Of a stretch of 46,908 bases of DNA, positions 24,416-33,036 are shown in pieces (position 1 is the first letter of the stretch; every line of letters starts with the position of its first letter). The notes beneath the pieces are model-generated. The model did not search any database, was not told the DNA's origin, and saw nothing but the letters and a program-made list of their open reading frames with translations. A program made the translations under genes and the position numbers. Source of the stretch: Silicimonas sp. (GTDB lineage Bacteria; Pseudomonadota; Alphaproteobacteria; Rhodobacterales; Rhodobacteraceae); NCBI GenBank assembly GCA_013002465.1, contig JABDJO010000036.1, forward strand, positions 1 through 46,908, given 5' to 3'.

Positions 24416-25443
24416 AACAGACCGCCGTTGTCATCGCGCCGGGACGCGGCACCTATAACAAGGCAGAACTTGGGTACCTTTCCCGGCATCATCCCGGGTT
24501 CGACATGCTGAAGAACTTCGACGCCTACCGTAAGGACGAAGGACAGACCTCGATCAGCACGCTGGATCAGGCCGCGCGGTTTTCCGGCACCACGCACACC
24601 CGGGGGGACAACGCCTCGCCCCTGATTTTTGCCTGCGGGTTGGCCGACTTCGGCGCGATTGACCGCGACCGGTTCGACATCATCGGCGTTACCGGGAACT
24701 CCATGGGGTGGTACACGGCACTTGCCTGCGCCGCAGCGCTTGATCCCATGGCAGGATTTCGGCTCGCAAACACCATGGGCACCCTCATGCAAAAGCATAT
24801 GATCGGCGGGCAGTTGATCTATCCTTTTGTCGATGAGGATTGGCGCGCGATCCCCGGTCAGCGGGACTCCCTGTTGGCGAAAACCGATGCGATCAACGCG
24901 CGTGCAGACCACCAATTGAAACTGTCGATCGATCTGGGCGGCATGCTTGTTCTGGCGGGCAACGAAGCCGGGCTTGCCGCCTTCGAACGTGACGTGCCCG
25001 AGCTTCAGAAACGCTTTCCGATGCGGCTGCAGAACCACGCAGGCTTCCACACATCGCTGCAAGCCCCGGTGTCACAACGTGCGTTCCGCGCGCTTCCGGA
25101 ATCGCTTTTTCAACAACCGAAGTTGCCGCTGATCGACGGACGCGGCGGGATTTGGTATCCGAAGGCTGCCGATCTTGCGGATCTTCACGATTACACCCTC
25201 GGGCATCAGGTCACGCAAACCTACGACTTTGCCGCAGCCCTGCGGACCGCCGCGCGCGAATTGATGCCGGATGTCTTCATCATCCTTGGCCCCGGAACAA
25301 CACTGGGCAGCGCCACGGCGCAGGCCCTGATCCGGTGCGGCTGGCGCGGGCTGGACTCGAAAACCGCGTTCCAAAGCGTCAACGCCGACCACCCCTGCCT
25401 TTTGTCAATGGGCATGGACGATCAGCGCAAGGCGTGCATCTAG
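24412..25443 (+). CDS. FabD-like acyl carrier protein acyltransferase
   Basis: A 343-residue protein of the malonyl-CoA:ACP transacylase fold. The nucleophile elbow is GNSMG (residues 95-99, Ser97), close to the GHSxG of FabD. The usual opening FPGQGSQ is replaced by IAPGRGTYN, and a histidine in the QNHAGFHTSL segment could serve as the catalytic base. It is longer and more divergent than housekeeping FabD, so a specialised acyl donor is likely. It is translationally coupled to the E1 fusion, suggesting that the acyl unit made by E1 chemistry, or a related CoA ester, is what it transfers. No ACP or ketosynthase gene is visible near it. Confidence 0.72.
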   Translation: MKQTAVVIAPGRGTYNKAELGYLSRHHPGFDMLKNFDAYRKDEGQTSISTLDQAARFSGTTHTRGDNASPLIFACGLADFGAIDRDRFDIIGVTGNSMGWYTALACAAALDPMAGFRLANTMGTLMQKHMIGGQLIYPFVDEDWRAIPGQRDSLLAKTDAINARADHQLKLSIDLGGMLVLAGNEAGLAAFERDVPELQKRFPMRLQNHAGFHTSLQAPVSQRAFRALPESLFQQPKLPLIDGRGGIWYPKAADLADLHDYTLGHQVTQTYDFAAALRTAARELMPDVFIILGPGTTLGSATAQALIRCGWRGLDSKTAFQSVNADHPCLLSMGMDDQRKACI

Positions 25444-25463
25444 ACAGTGAACCCGCCGCGCGA

Positions 25464-26930
25464 TTACGCCGCCAGCACCGCTTCGGCCTCGATCTCGACC
25501 TTGTAGCCTCCGATCAATCCGGCAACCACGATCAGGGTATTCGCCGGCTTGATGTCGCCGAACACCCGGCCATGAGCCCGCGAAACCGCTTCCACGTCCG
25601 CTTCATCGACGATGTAAATGCGGGTCCGCACCACGTCCTTGGCCGAGCCCCCAAAGGCCGCAAGCGCCGCCAGTATCTTGTCGAGGACAAACGTGGTCTG
25701 AGCGCCTGCGTCCTCGGGCGCGACAGAGCGGTCCGCGCCAGCGGTGGCGGTTGTTCCTGAAACGAGAATGCGCTCGCCAATCCTTTGAGCACGGGCGTAT
25801 CCTGCAATGTCTTCCCATTTGGACCCGCTCAGCACCTCTTGGCCGCCTTCGCGGTGTTCCGATGCTGTCGCCACGTGCAACAGGGGCATGGCATCCAGAT
25901 GGTGGCTGAGATCGCCCGAAGCGGTCAGGAATGGCGGCTGGCGATACTCGTCGCCGCAGTCGCCGGGAACCTTGGTGGTTCCGGCAAAGGCCGCGGTCAG
26001 GCGGTCCTGATCCTCGGCATCCAGCGCGAACGAGAAAAGCCGCAGGTTGTCGTCGGAATGCACCCGCTCGCCAAGGCGCGCGCCAACGATGACACCTGCG
26101 ACGGCAGGATGGTCCAGCACCCAACGGGTGGCGACATTGGCAATCGAAACGCCGTGCTTTTGCGCCACTGTGTCTGCCGCCTGCAGAATGCCCCGAAAGG
26201 CTTCCCAGCCACCGGTTGCGTCGATGAACCGCTTGTACTTCATTTTCGACCAATCGGGGATGTCGTGGGGTTCGGACCGACCCAGCCAGCGGTCGGAAAG
26301 AAACCCGCCGCAAAGTGTTCCATAGGCCAAAAGCCGAACGCCGGACGTGCTGCAAAGCCGCGACAATTCCCCTGCGGCACGGCGGTCGACAAGCGAAAAC
26401 GACACCTGGTTCGTCAGTAACGGAATGCCGTCAGACACGGCGACCTGCAGATGCGCGGCGTCAAAGTTCGTCACGCCGATCTCGGCGATCAGACCCTCTT
26501 GGCGCAACCGCGCAAGTTCGTGAAGCGCGTCCAGCCAGGCGGGATGCTGAAAGCTCCACCAGTGGAATTGCAACAGATCGACACGATCGACGCCCAGGCG
26601 TTGAAGACGCTCTTCGACCCCGGCCCTTACGACATCTTCGGTCATCGGTCCCGGCGACGGGCACCACTTCGTACAGATCGTGGCGTCCGCAACTTTTTTG
26701 CGGGCCAGCATCCGGCCGGCGATAATCTCGGCACTGCCGTAATGGTCGGCCATGTCGAAGGTATCGAACCCCCGGCCCGCATAGGTCTCCAGCCATCCCG
26801 CGCCGGTATCCGGATCAATCGTCTTGCCATCCTTTTCGATGTCAGCAACCTGCCAAAGACCGGTCAGAACGCGGGAAATCTCGATCTGGTTCGACAGGCG
26901 CAGACGGTCGGGGCGTGCGGGATGGCTCAT
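25464..26930 (-). CDS. Aldo/keto reductase fused to a RidA-like domain
   Basis: A 488-residue two-domain protein. Residues 1 to about 330 are an aldo/keto reductase with the catalytic tetrad D59, Y64 (DMADHYG), K88 (CTKWC) and H123 (QFHWW), and an NADPH-binding end (VAGVIVGARLGERVHSDDNL). Residues about 365-488 form a RidA/YjgF domain (RILVSGTTATAGADRSVAPE, DVVRTRIYIVDEADVEAVSR, IEAEAVLAA), with the arginine and glutamate that RidA uses to hydrolyse 2-aminoacrylate-type imines. It converges on the acyltransferase gene. The ATG at 26930 is preceded by AGGAACGG; ATG 26957 is an alternative. A combined imine/carbonyl role is inferred. Confidence 0.85.
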   Translation of the reverse strand: MSHPARPDRLRLSNQIEISRVLTGLWQVADIEKDGKTIDPDTGAGWLETYAGRGFDTFDMADHYGSAEIIAGRMLARKKVADATICTKWCPSPGPMTEDVVRAGVEERLQRLGVDRVDLLQFHWWSFQHPAWLDALHELARLRQEGLIAEIGVTNFDAAHLQVAVSDGIPLLTNQVSFSLVDRRAAGELSRLCSTSGVRLLAYGTLCGGFLSDRWLGRSEPHDIPDWSKMKYKRFIDATGGWEAFRGILQAADTVAQKHGVSIANVATRWVLDHPAVAGVIVGARLGERVHSDDNLRLFSFALDAEDQDRLTAAFAGTTKVPGDCGDEYRQPPFLTASGDLSHHLDAMPLLHVATASEHREGGQEVLSGSKWEDIAGYARAQRIGERILVSGTTATAGADRSVAPEDAGAQTTFVLDKILAALAAFGGSAKDVVRTRIYIVDEADVEAVSRAHGRVFGDIKPANTLIVVAGLIGGYKVEIEAEAVLAA

Positions 26931-27046
26931 TTCAGGTCCGTTCCTGTGAAGGCACAAAGGCGAAAGCCCCTTGAGAGCCGCGCCACTTTCGATAACGTGT
27001 CCCAGATAAGACCAGGTTCCGGCGACAGTCCAGCGGAAGGGATGGC

Positions 27047-27424
27047 ATGGAAAAGGACGAAAACAGCCGGGACTTCTGGCTATATGACCTGAAAGTCGAA
27101 ACCGTGCTGGACGGACGAACGCCGGTCTGTCGCCATATCGAGGGCGAAAGCTTCAGAGTCGAAGGCGAAACGCTTGTTTTTGAACCAAAAACCCGCGTGT
27201 CAATGTACGCATTGGCCGCCTTGTTGCCCCTTCTGCCCGCCAAACAGCGCATGACGGATCCAAACGACTGGATCAGTACCGACGCCGAAGTCGCCTGCCC
27301 CGATCCCCATTGCGGTGGGCGTTTCCGAATTACCCGGGGCGACAAACGCAGGTTCACCCATGACGCCACGACCGGGCTTCCCGATGCGCGCAGCGCCCCC
27401 TATTGGCAGGCGGACGAAGAATGA
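27047..27424 (+). CDS. TIGR04076-like small protein
   Basis: A 125-residue protein with pattern LYDLKVETVLDG, CRHIEGESFRVEGE, ALAALLPLLPAKQRMTDPND, DAEVACPDPHCGGRFRI. This matches my memory of the TIGR04076 family, short conserved cysteine-containing proteins of unknown function found in many bacteria, often near oxidoreductases. The cysteines C93 and C98 (ACPDPHC) may bind a metal. It is divergent from the aldo/keto reductase-RidA gene (116 bases between starts) and precedes the ABC transporter operon by 45 bases. Confidence 0.6.
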   Translation: MEKDENSRDFWLYDLKVETVLDGRTPVCRHIEGESFRVEGETLVFEPKTRVSMYALAALLPLLPAKQRMTDPNDWISTDAEVACPDPHCGGRFRITRGDKRRFTHDATTGLPDARSAPYWQADEE

Positions 27425-27469
27425 CGAACCTCGGCAACATGCCAGCCCGCAGACGTCGGGTGCCCGACG

Positions 27470-28243
27470 TTGGCTGAAACCATCCTTTCAACACAAGGCC
27501 TTGTCCGCAACTTTGGGTCACTGAGGGCTGTCGATAATGTGTCGCTGAGTATCCGCAAGGGGTCGATCACCGGGCTGATCGGTCCGAACGGGGCTGGAAA
27601 ATCAACGCTTTTCAATCTGTTGACCGGCGCATTGAAACCGGATTCGGGGAGCGTCCGCCTGAAGGATCAGGACGTCACCAACCTGTCGCCGAACCGATTG
27701 TTCAAACTGGGGCTGGGGCGCACGTTTCAAATTCCGCGCCCGTTTGCGCGGATGAGCGTACTTGAAAACGTCATGCTGGCTCCGATTGCGCAGATTGGCG
27801 AAACGATCTCGGGGCCGTTTTTGTTTCGCAGCCGGATGCGCGACGAAGAGCACCACATTCGCAAAAAGGCGCTGGAGGTCCTGGATTTCGTCACGCTGAC
27901 CCCGCTGGCCGACCATCCGGCTGGCAAAATCTCGGGCGGTCAGATGAAACTGCTTGAACTTGCCCGGGTGCTGATGGGTGATCCCGGGTTGATCCTGCTG
28001 GACGAACCCGCGGCCGGGGTGAACCCGGTACTGACCGAAACACTGATCGAAAAGATCAAGGAATTGAACCGGCGCGGCACGACTTTTGTCATCATCGAGC
28101 ACGACATGGATTTTGTCATGCGCCACTGCGACCCGGTGATTGCGCTGGCCGTGGGCAAGGTCGTCTTTCAGGGCACCAGCGAAGAAGCTTTGGCTGACCC
28201 CGTGTTGCTGGACGCGTATCTGGGGGCGACGGCGGATGCCTGA
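27470..28243 (+). CDS. livG: Branched-chain amino acid-type ABC transporter ATP-binding protein (LivG-like)
   Basis: A 257-residue ATPase with Walker A GPNGAGKST, the long LivG-specific insertion after the Q-loop (GLGRTFQIPRPFARMSVLEN), signature LSGG-like ISGGQMKLLELARVL, Walker B LILLDEPAAGVNP and the LivG C terminus. The start is a TTG at 27470 with no strong ribosome site; no ATG is available in frame. It is the first gene of a G-F-H-M-K operon. Confidence 0.9.
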   Translation: MAETILSTQGLVRNFGSLRAVDNVSLSIRKGSITGLIGPNGAGKSTLFNLLTGALKPDSGSVRLKDQDVTNLSPNRLFKLGLGRTFQIPRPFARMSVLENVMLAPIAQIGETISGPFLFRSRMRDEEHHIRKKALEVLDFVTLTPLADHPAGKISGGQMKLLELARVLMGDPGLILLDEPAAGVNPVLTETLIEKIKELNRRGTTFVIIEHDMDFVMRHCDPVIALAVGKVVFQGTSEEALADPVLLDAYLGATADA

Positions 28244-28967
28244 GACCGTGTTGGAAGCCCATGGCGTGACAGCCGGTTATGTGCCCGGTCTGCCGATCCT
28301 GCACGACGTTTCAATGGGCGCGCAGGCCGGTCAAATCACGTTGATCATCGGCCCGAATGGCGCTGGAAAATCGACTCTGATCAAAGCGATAGCCGGACTT
28401 GTTCCAGTTGGTTCCGGCAAAATAACGTTCGAAAGTCAGGACATTACCGGTCTTGCCACAGATCAGATGTCGACCCGGGGCATTTCGTATGTACCCCAGA
28501 CCGACAACATCTTCCGCAGCCTCACCATCCGCCAGAACCTTGATCTGGCCTTGCGACGCGCGAAATCCGATGCCCCTGCCCGGCTGGCGCAACTTTTGGA
28601 ACAATTTCCCGCGCTCGCCGCGAAGCAACGCGACAGGGCGGCCACACTATCGGGCGGACAACGCCAGTTTCTGGCGATTGCCATGGCGCTTGCCACAGCG
28701 CCTCGCCTGATCCTGATGGACGAACCGTCCGCCGGATTGTCGCCCAAAGCCACGCAAGACGTGCTGGAACATGCGCGGTCCCTGACCGAACAGGGCGTTG
28801 CGATCCTTTTGGTCGAACAGAACGTCAATCAGGCCCTGCATCTGGCGGATCACTGCTTCATTCTTGCCGAGGGACGCAACCAGATCGATGGGCCAGCCAA
28901 GGACCTGCTGAACGACAAGGTGGTCGGAGAGATTTATCTGGGCGGACGCCGGGTGCAAACGACATGA
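28236..28967 (+). CDS. livF: Branched-chain amino acid-type ABC transporter ATP-binding protein (LivF-like)
   Basis: A 243-residue ATPase with Walker A GPNGAGKSTLIKA, Q-loop YVPQTDNIFRSLT, signature LSGGQRQFLAIAMAL and Walker B RLILMDEPSAGLSP. The short form without the LivG insertion is typical of LivF. Its ATG overlaps livG by 8 bases and its end overlaps livH by ATGA. Confidence 0.9.
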   Translation: MPETVLEAHGVTAGYVPGLPILHDVSMGAQAGQITLIIGPNGAGKSTLIKAIAGLVPVGSGKITFESQDITGLATDQMSTRGISYVPQTDNIFRSLTIRQNLDLALRRAKSDAPARLAQLLEQFPALAAKQRDRAATLSGGQRQFLAIAMALATAPRLILMDEPSAGLSPKATQDVLEHARSLTEQGVAILLVEQNVNQALHLADHCFILAEGRNQIDGPAKDLLNDKVVGEIYLGGRRVQTT

Positions 28968-29878
28968 TCCAGAACCTGATCGACGGGGTTCTCACGGGCT
29001 CGTACATCTCGCTTGGGGCCATCGGGTTGACGCTGGTCATGCATATCCTGCGGTTTGCAAACTTTTCGCACGCCGAGTTGTTGTCGCTTGGGGCTTATGT
29101 GGCGCTTGTTTGCGATGCCCTGGTGGCGGCCCTGGTGCCCGTATTCGCCGTGAAGCTGGCGCCCTTGTCGCTGACCTGGGCACTGGTTCTGGCCATTCTG
29201 ATGTCGATGGTGATCACCGGGCTATCGGCCTTGTTGATCGACCGCCTGGTTTTCAAACGGGTGCGCGAAAAGGGGCTGGAACTGTCGATGATCTTTGCCA
29301 GCTTTGGCATGGCGCTGATCATCCGCAATGTGATCGGGCTGTTCTTCGGGCTAAGCCCGCAGCTTTATTCGCGCGACATTGCCTTTGCCATGGTTCTATC
29401 GCGCGATCCGCTCCTTTTGGTCAAGCCCGATCAGATTTTCGTCCTGGTGGCGGCCCTGTTGCTGATGCTGATGCTGCATCTTTTGTTGTCGCGCACCACC
29501 TTCGGCTATTCCCTGCGCGCCGTCGCCGAAAACCCATCCCTGGCGCAGGTGAACGGCGTCAACCTGCACCGAACGATCATGGCCGTGTGGCTGATCGGAG
29601 GCGCCTTGGCGGCCGTGGCGGGCGTCTTTTACGGGCTTAGCCACCAGCTTATCCCGGTCATGGGGCGCGACCTGTTGTTGCCGATCTTTGCCGCCACGAT
29701 CGTCGGTGGCATCGGCAGCGTCTATGGCGCGGTCCTTGGCGGCTTTATCGTCGGAATCGCGGGCAACATGGCCCTGGTCGTCTTACCGTCGGGGTATACG
29801 CCTTCGGTGCCGTTTCTGTTGATCATCGTGGTCCTGATGATCCGCCCGCACGGGCTGTTCGGAGAGGCGCGCGCATGA
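28964..29878 (+). CDS. livH: Branched-chain amino acid-type ABC permease (LivH-like)
   Basis: A 304-residue membrane permease with about eight helices. The opening LIDGVLTGSYISLGAIGLTL is the LivH signature, and the loop FGYSLRAVAENPSLAQVNGV contains the EAA-like coupling helix that contacts the ATPases. Coupled by ATGA at both ends. Confidence 0.92.
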   Translation: MIQNLIDGVLTGSYISLGAIGLTLVMHILRFANFSHAELLSLGAYVALVCDALVAALVPVFAVKLAPLSLTWALVLAILMSMVITGLSALLIDRLVFKRVREKGLELSMIFASFGMALIIRNVIGLFFGLSPQLYSRDIAFAMVLSRDPLLLVKPDQIFVLVAALLLMLMLHLLLSRTTFGYSLRAVAENPSLAQVNGVNLHRTIMAVWLIGGALAAVAGVFYGLSHQLIPVMGRDLLLPIFAATIVGGIGSVYGAVLGGFIVGIAGNMALVVLPSGYTPSVPFLLIIVVLMIRPHGLFGEARA

Positions 29879-30843
29879 TCGGGGTGATGTCATACCTGGT
29901 GTTTTTCGCCACCACCGCGTCGATCCTGGCCATCGCGGTTCTGGGTTTGAACCTGCAATGGGGCAATACGGGTCTTTTCAACGGTGGCGTTGTCGCATTT
30001 TTCGGTGCCGGAGCTTATGGCACGCTGATCCTTGGCGGCACGTCGCAAGAAGGTCATCTGGGCGGGTTCGGGGTGATTTACCCGCTCGCGCTTTTAGGCG
30101 GCATGGCGGCGGCCGGGCTGATGGCCTGGATCGTGGGGCTTTTGACGCTGAGGCTCAGGCATGACTATCTGGCGATTGCGACCTTTGGCGTCGCGGTTGC
30201 CTTTGAAAACCTGATGCGCAATGCCGAATGGCTGGCCGGAGGCGCCAAGGGCGTGCGTGGCTTTGAGCGCCCGCTGCGCGCAGCACTTGGTGACGGGTTC
30301 TTGTACAACATTCTGTTTTTCCTAGTCGTTCTGGCCATCCTGATCGCCACCTATCTATTCCTGGAACGCCTTGTTGCTTCGCCATTTGGCCGTCTTTTGC
30401 GTGCGATCCGCGAAGACGAAGAAGCCGCGCAATCCTTGGGCAAAAGTCCCGCGAAAGTGCGCCTGACGGCCTTTGTCACGGGGTCGGTCATCCTTGGGCT
30501 GGCGGGCGGGCTTTATGGTACGTTCTATGCCTTTGTCAGCCCACAGGATGTGCTGCCGACACTGACGTTTCAAATCTGGGCGATGCTGATCGTCGGTGGT
30601 GCAGGCAACAACCGGGGCGCCATTTTCGGGGCTTTTCTGATTTGGGGGGCCTGGACCGCCTCGGGCTGGGCTTTGTCGCGATTTGCGCCCATCGAAGCAC
30701 AGCTATACACTGGCTCGGTTCAATTCGTGCTGATCGGATCGGTCATTGTCGGGATGCTCATGTGGCGTCCCGAAGGGTTGCTGCCGGAACGGCTTGTCGT
30801 ATCTCAAAGGGGATCAACCCCGTCGAACAAACAGGGAGAGTAA
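29875..30843 (+). CDS. livM: Branched-chain amino acid-type ABC permease (LivM-like)
   Basis: A 322-residue membrane permease. It has the LivM opening LAIAVLGLNLQWGNTGLFNG, GVVAFFGAGAYG, the long helix LRLRHDYLAIATFGVAVAFE and the coupling segment GRLLRAIREDEEAAQSLGKS. Coupled to livH by ATGA; the binding-protein gene starts 2 bases after its stop. Confidence 0.92.
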   Translation: MIGVMSYLVFFATTASILAIAVLGLNLQWGNTGLFNGGVVAFFGAGAYGTLILGGTSQEGHLGGFGVIYPLALLGGMAAAGLMAWIVGLLTLRLRHDYLAIATFGVAVAFENLMRNAEWLAGGAKGVRGFERPLRAALGDGFLYNILFFLVVLAILIATYLFLERLVASPFGRLLRAIREDEEAAQSLGKSPAKVRLTAFVTGSVILGLAGGLYGTFYAFVSPQDVLPTLTFQIWAMLIVGGAGNNRGAIFGAFLIWGAWTASGWALSRFAPIEAQLYTGSVQFVLIGSVIVGMLMWRPEGLLPERLVVSQRGSTPSNKQGE

Positions 30844-30844
30844 C

Positions 30845-32107
30845 ATGTCTATCACCAAGTATCTGTGGGTCGCCATCGGCCTTGCCGTCAGTGCCACGGC
30901 GCTGCCGGGAACAGCCGAGGCTCAGGATTGCACCACCAAGATCGGAGCGGTTTTGCCGACCTCGGTCGACTGGGGACGTCCGATCGCCGAAACCGCGCAA
31001 TTTGCCGTCGACCAGGTCAATGCGGCGGGCGGTGCGGCGGGGTGCCAGATCGAAATGGTTCTGCGCGACACGCAGGTCGATCCCAAGGTCGGCGTCGATG
31101 CCGCCAAGGCGCTTGTCGATCTTGAGGGCGTGAAACTTTTGCTGGGTGCGGTGTCGTCGGGCGTGTCGATGCCGATCCTGACTTCGGTCACGGTACCCGG
31201 TGATGTCGTGCAGATGTCGTGCTGTTCGTCCTCGACCGCCTTCACCAAGCTGTCCGAAGACGGCAAGACCAACGGTTTGTGGTTCCGCACTTTCGCCACC
31301 ACCGGCGTGCAGTCCGCCGTCGCGGCAAAAGTGGCGGCTGACAAGGGATATAAAACCGTTGCTGTCATGTACAAGAACGACGACTGGGGCCAGGACATGG
31401 CCCGTCTGATCGCCGCCGACTTTGCCGCCGTGGGCGTCGAGGTTACCGCATCGGTCGCCGTCAACGACGGCCAGCCCAGCTATCGCGCCGAGGTGACCGA
31501 AGCACTGGCCAGCCAGCCCGAGTCGCTTTACCTCGCGCTTTATCCGGCCGAAGGCACGGCTGCCGTCCGGGAATGGATCTCGCTTGGCGGTACGCAGAAC
31601 ATGATCCTGGCCAACTCGCTGAAGTCAGACGAGTTCCGCGACAACGTGGGCCTGCAGTACCTGGGCGCAACGCTTGGAACCGACACTGCGTCGCCCCGGT
31701 CTGAAAGTGCAGATGCCTTCCGTGCCGCCTATGTGGAACGTTTCGAATCCGAGCCGAACGGCCCCGGTCTGGCCAACAGCTATGACGCGACAATGATCGC
31801 GCTTCTGGCAATGGAGGCCGCGGGCAAGGATGCCTCGGGGTCCGATATTGCCGCGGCCATCGCCAAGGTCACCGACCCGAACGGCACTCCGGTCAGCGCG
31901 GATACGGCAGGCTTTTCGGCTGCGAAGGATGTGCTGTCTGGCGGTGGAACCGTGATGTACCAGGGCGGGACAGGCAATGTGCGGTTTGACAAAAACGGCG
32001 ATGTGTCCGCCCCGGCGGTTGTCTGGGCCTTTTCGGAAGGCGGCATTGAAGAGGTCGAATATATGTCGCTGAACGATGTCGATGCTTTCATCACATCGCT
32101 GAAGTAA
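30845..32107 (+). CDS. ABC transporter substrate-binding protein (LivK/amide-type)
   Basis: A 420-residue periplasmic receptor. Signal peptide runs to ALPGTAEA; the mature part has the type-I fold opening IGAVLPTSVDWGRPIAETAQ, then QIEMVLRDTQVDPKVGVDAA and KTVAVMYKNDDWGQDMARLI. It should deliver an amino acid or similar amphipathic solute to the LivHMGF complex. The ligand cannot be read from the sequence; relatives bind branched-chain amino acids, amides or aromatic acids. Ribosome site GGGAGAG precedes ATG 30845. It is the last and probably most expressed gene of the operon, closed by a strong terminator. Confidence 0.9.
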   Translation: MSITKYLWVAIGLAVSATALPGTAEAQDCTTKIGAVLPTSVDWGRPIAETAQFAVDQVNAAGGAAGCQIEMVLRDTQVDPKVGVDAAKALVDLEGVKLLLGAVSSGVSMPILTSVTVPGDVVQMSCCSSSTAFTKLSEDGKTNGLWFRTFATTGVQSAVAAKVAADKGYKTVAVMYKNDDWGQDMARLIAADFAAVGVEVTASVAVNDGQPSYRAEVTEALASQPESLYLALYPAEGTAAVREWISLGGTQNMILANSLKSDEFRDNVGLQYLGATLGTDTASPRSESADAFRAAYVERFESEPNGPGLANSYDATMIALLAMEAAGKDASGSDIAAAIAKVTDPNGTPVSADTAGFSAAKDVLSGGGTVMYQGGTGNVRFDKNGDVSAPAVVWAFSEGGIEEVEYMSLNDVDAFITSLK

Positions 32108-32143
32108 ACCTGCTCAATCTGGGCAGACGGAATGACCTGATCG

Positions 32144-32176
32144 AAGGCCACCCCACCGGGGTGGCCTTCTTCTTTT
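32144..32176 (+). terminator. Rho-independent terminator of the Liv-type operon
   Basis: Perfect 11-base stem AAGGCCACCCC (32144-32154) and GGGGTGGCCTT (32158-32168), followed by CTTCTTTT. Confidence 0.85.
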
Positions 32177-32252
32177 GCCCCACCGAAACGCGGTGTCCAC
32201 TGGCCCTATCGCGAGCCACATCAGAGTGCTAGCGTCGATCAAAGGGGTGCGC

Positions 32253-32930
32253 ATGACAGATCGGAACGAGTTTCCACCGCTGGCGGTCGGGCTGGTCCGG
32301 CTGGCGCTTCGGCTGGGCCTGATCCTTGTCGTGGCATTTGCCATCCATATGGCCTCTGACTGGGCGGCCCGCAAAGCCGAGGCAGCGGGCTCGGAGGGCA
32401 TGATGATCGGGCTGTTCAGCCTATTGCTGGTCTCATATGCGCTTTTGATCGCGGTCCCCTTCATGCCGGGGATCGAGATTGGCATCAGTCTTTTGATCAT
32501 GAAAGGGGCCGACATTGCCCCAATGGTGTATGGTGCAACCGTGATTGGCCTGACGTTGGCGTTTCTGGTTGGCCGGTTCACGCCCTATCGTTGGCTGCAC
32601 GCCGTTCTTGCCGACCTCCGTCTTCGAAGTGCCTGTGACATGGTTGAACGCCTTGAGCCGATGTCGCAGCAGGAACGACTGTCGCACCTGACTGCCCGGC
32701 TGCCCAGGTGGCTGGTGCCGATGGTGGGAACCGGGCGCTATCTGCTTCTGGCGCTCTTGCTGAACATTCCGGGGAATGCCGTAATCGGCGGCGGCGGTGG
32801 CATTGCCTTTATCGCCGGTTTCAGCCGGCTTTTCGCGCCGACCCTTACGACAGTGGCGATTGCGCTTGCAGTCCTGCCGGTGCCCCTGGTGGTTTGGATC
32901 ACCGGCAATCTGGACTGGATTGCACAATGA
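32253..32930 (+). CDS. Integral membrane protein, VTT/SNARE-associated-like
   Basis: A 225-residue membrane protein with about five hydrophobic segments. The stretch FMPGIEIGISLLIMKG and the later NIPGNAVIGGGGGIAFIAGF resemble the paired membrane-reentrant loops of DedA/TVP38 (VTT) proteins, which are small lipid- or ion-linked transporters. Identity is low enough that I treat it as a fold-level call. It starts at ATG 32253 after AAAGGGG and is separated from the upstream terminator by about 75 bases. Confidence 0.55.
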   Translation: MTDRNEFPPLAVGLVRLALRLGLILVVAFAIHMASDWAARKAEAAGSEGMMIGLFSLLLVSYALLIAVPFMPGIEIGISLLIMKGADIAPMVYGATVIGLTLAFLVGRFTPYRWLHAVLADLRLRSACDMVERLEPMSQQERLSHLTARLPRWLVPMVGTGRYLLLALLLNIPGNAVIGGGGGIAFIAGFSRLFAPTLTTVAIALAVLPVPLVVWITGNLDWIAQ

Positions 32931-33036
32931 TCCGTTCTGTGGGGCAAAGCAGTTGTTTCGTCGAAAAGCACGCACCCTTCGACTGGCTTGCCCAGACGCC
33001 CCGAATGGGCCACAACCGGTCCGACGGAGGGCTGTC

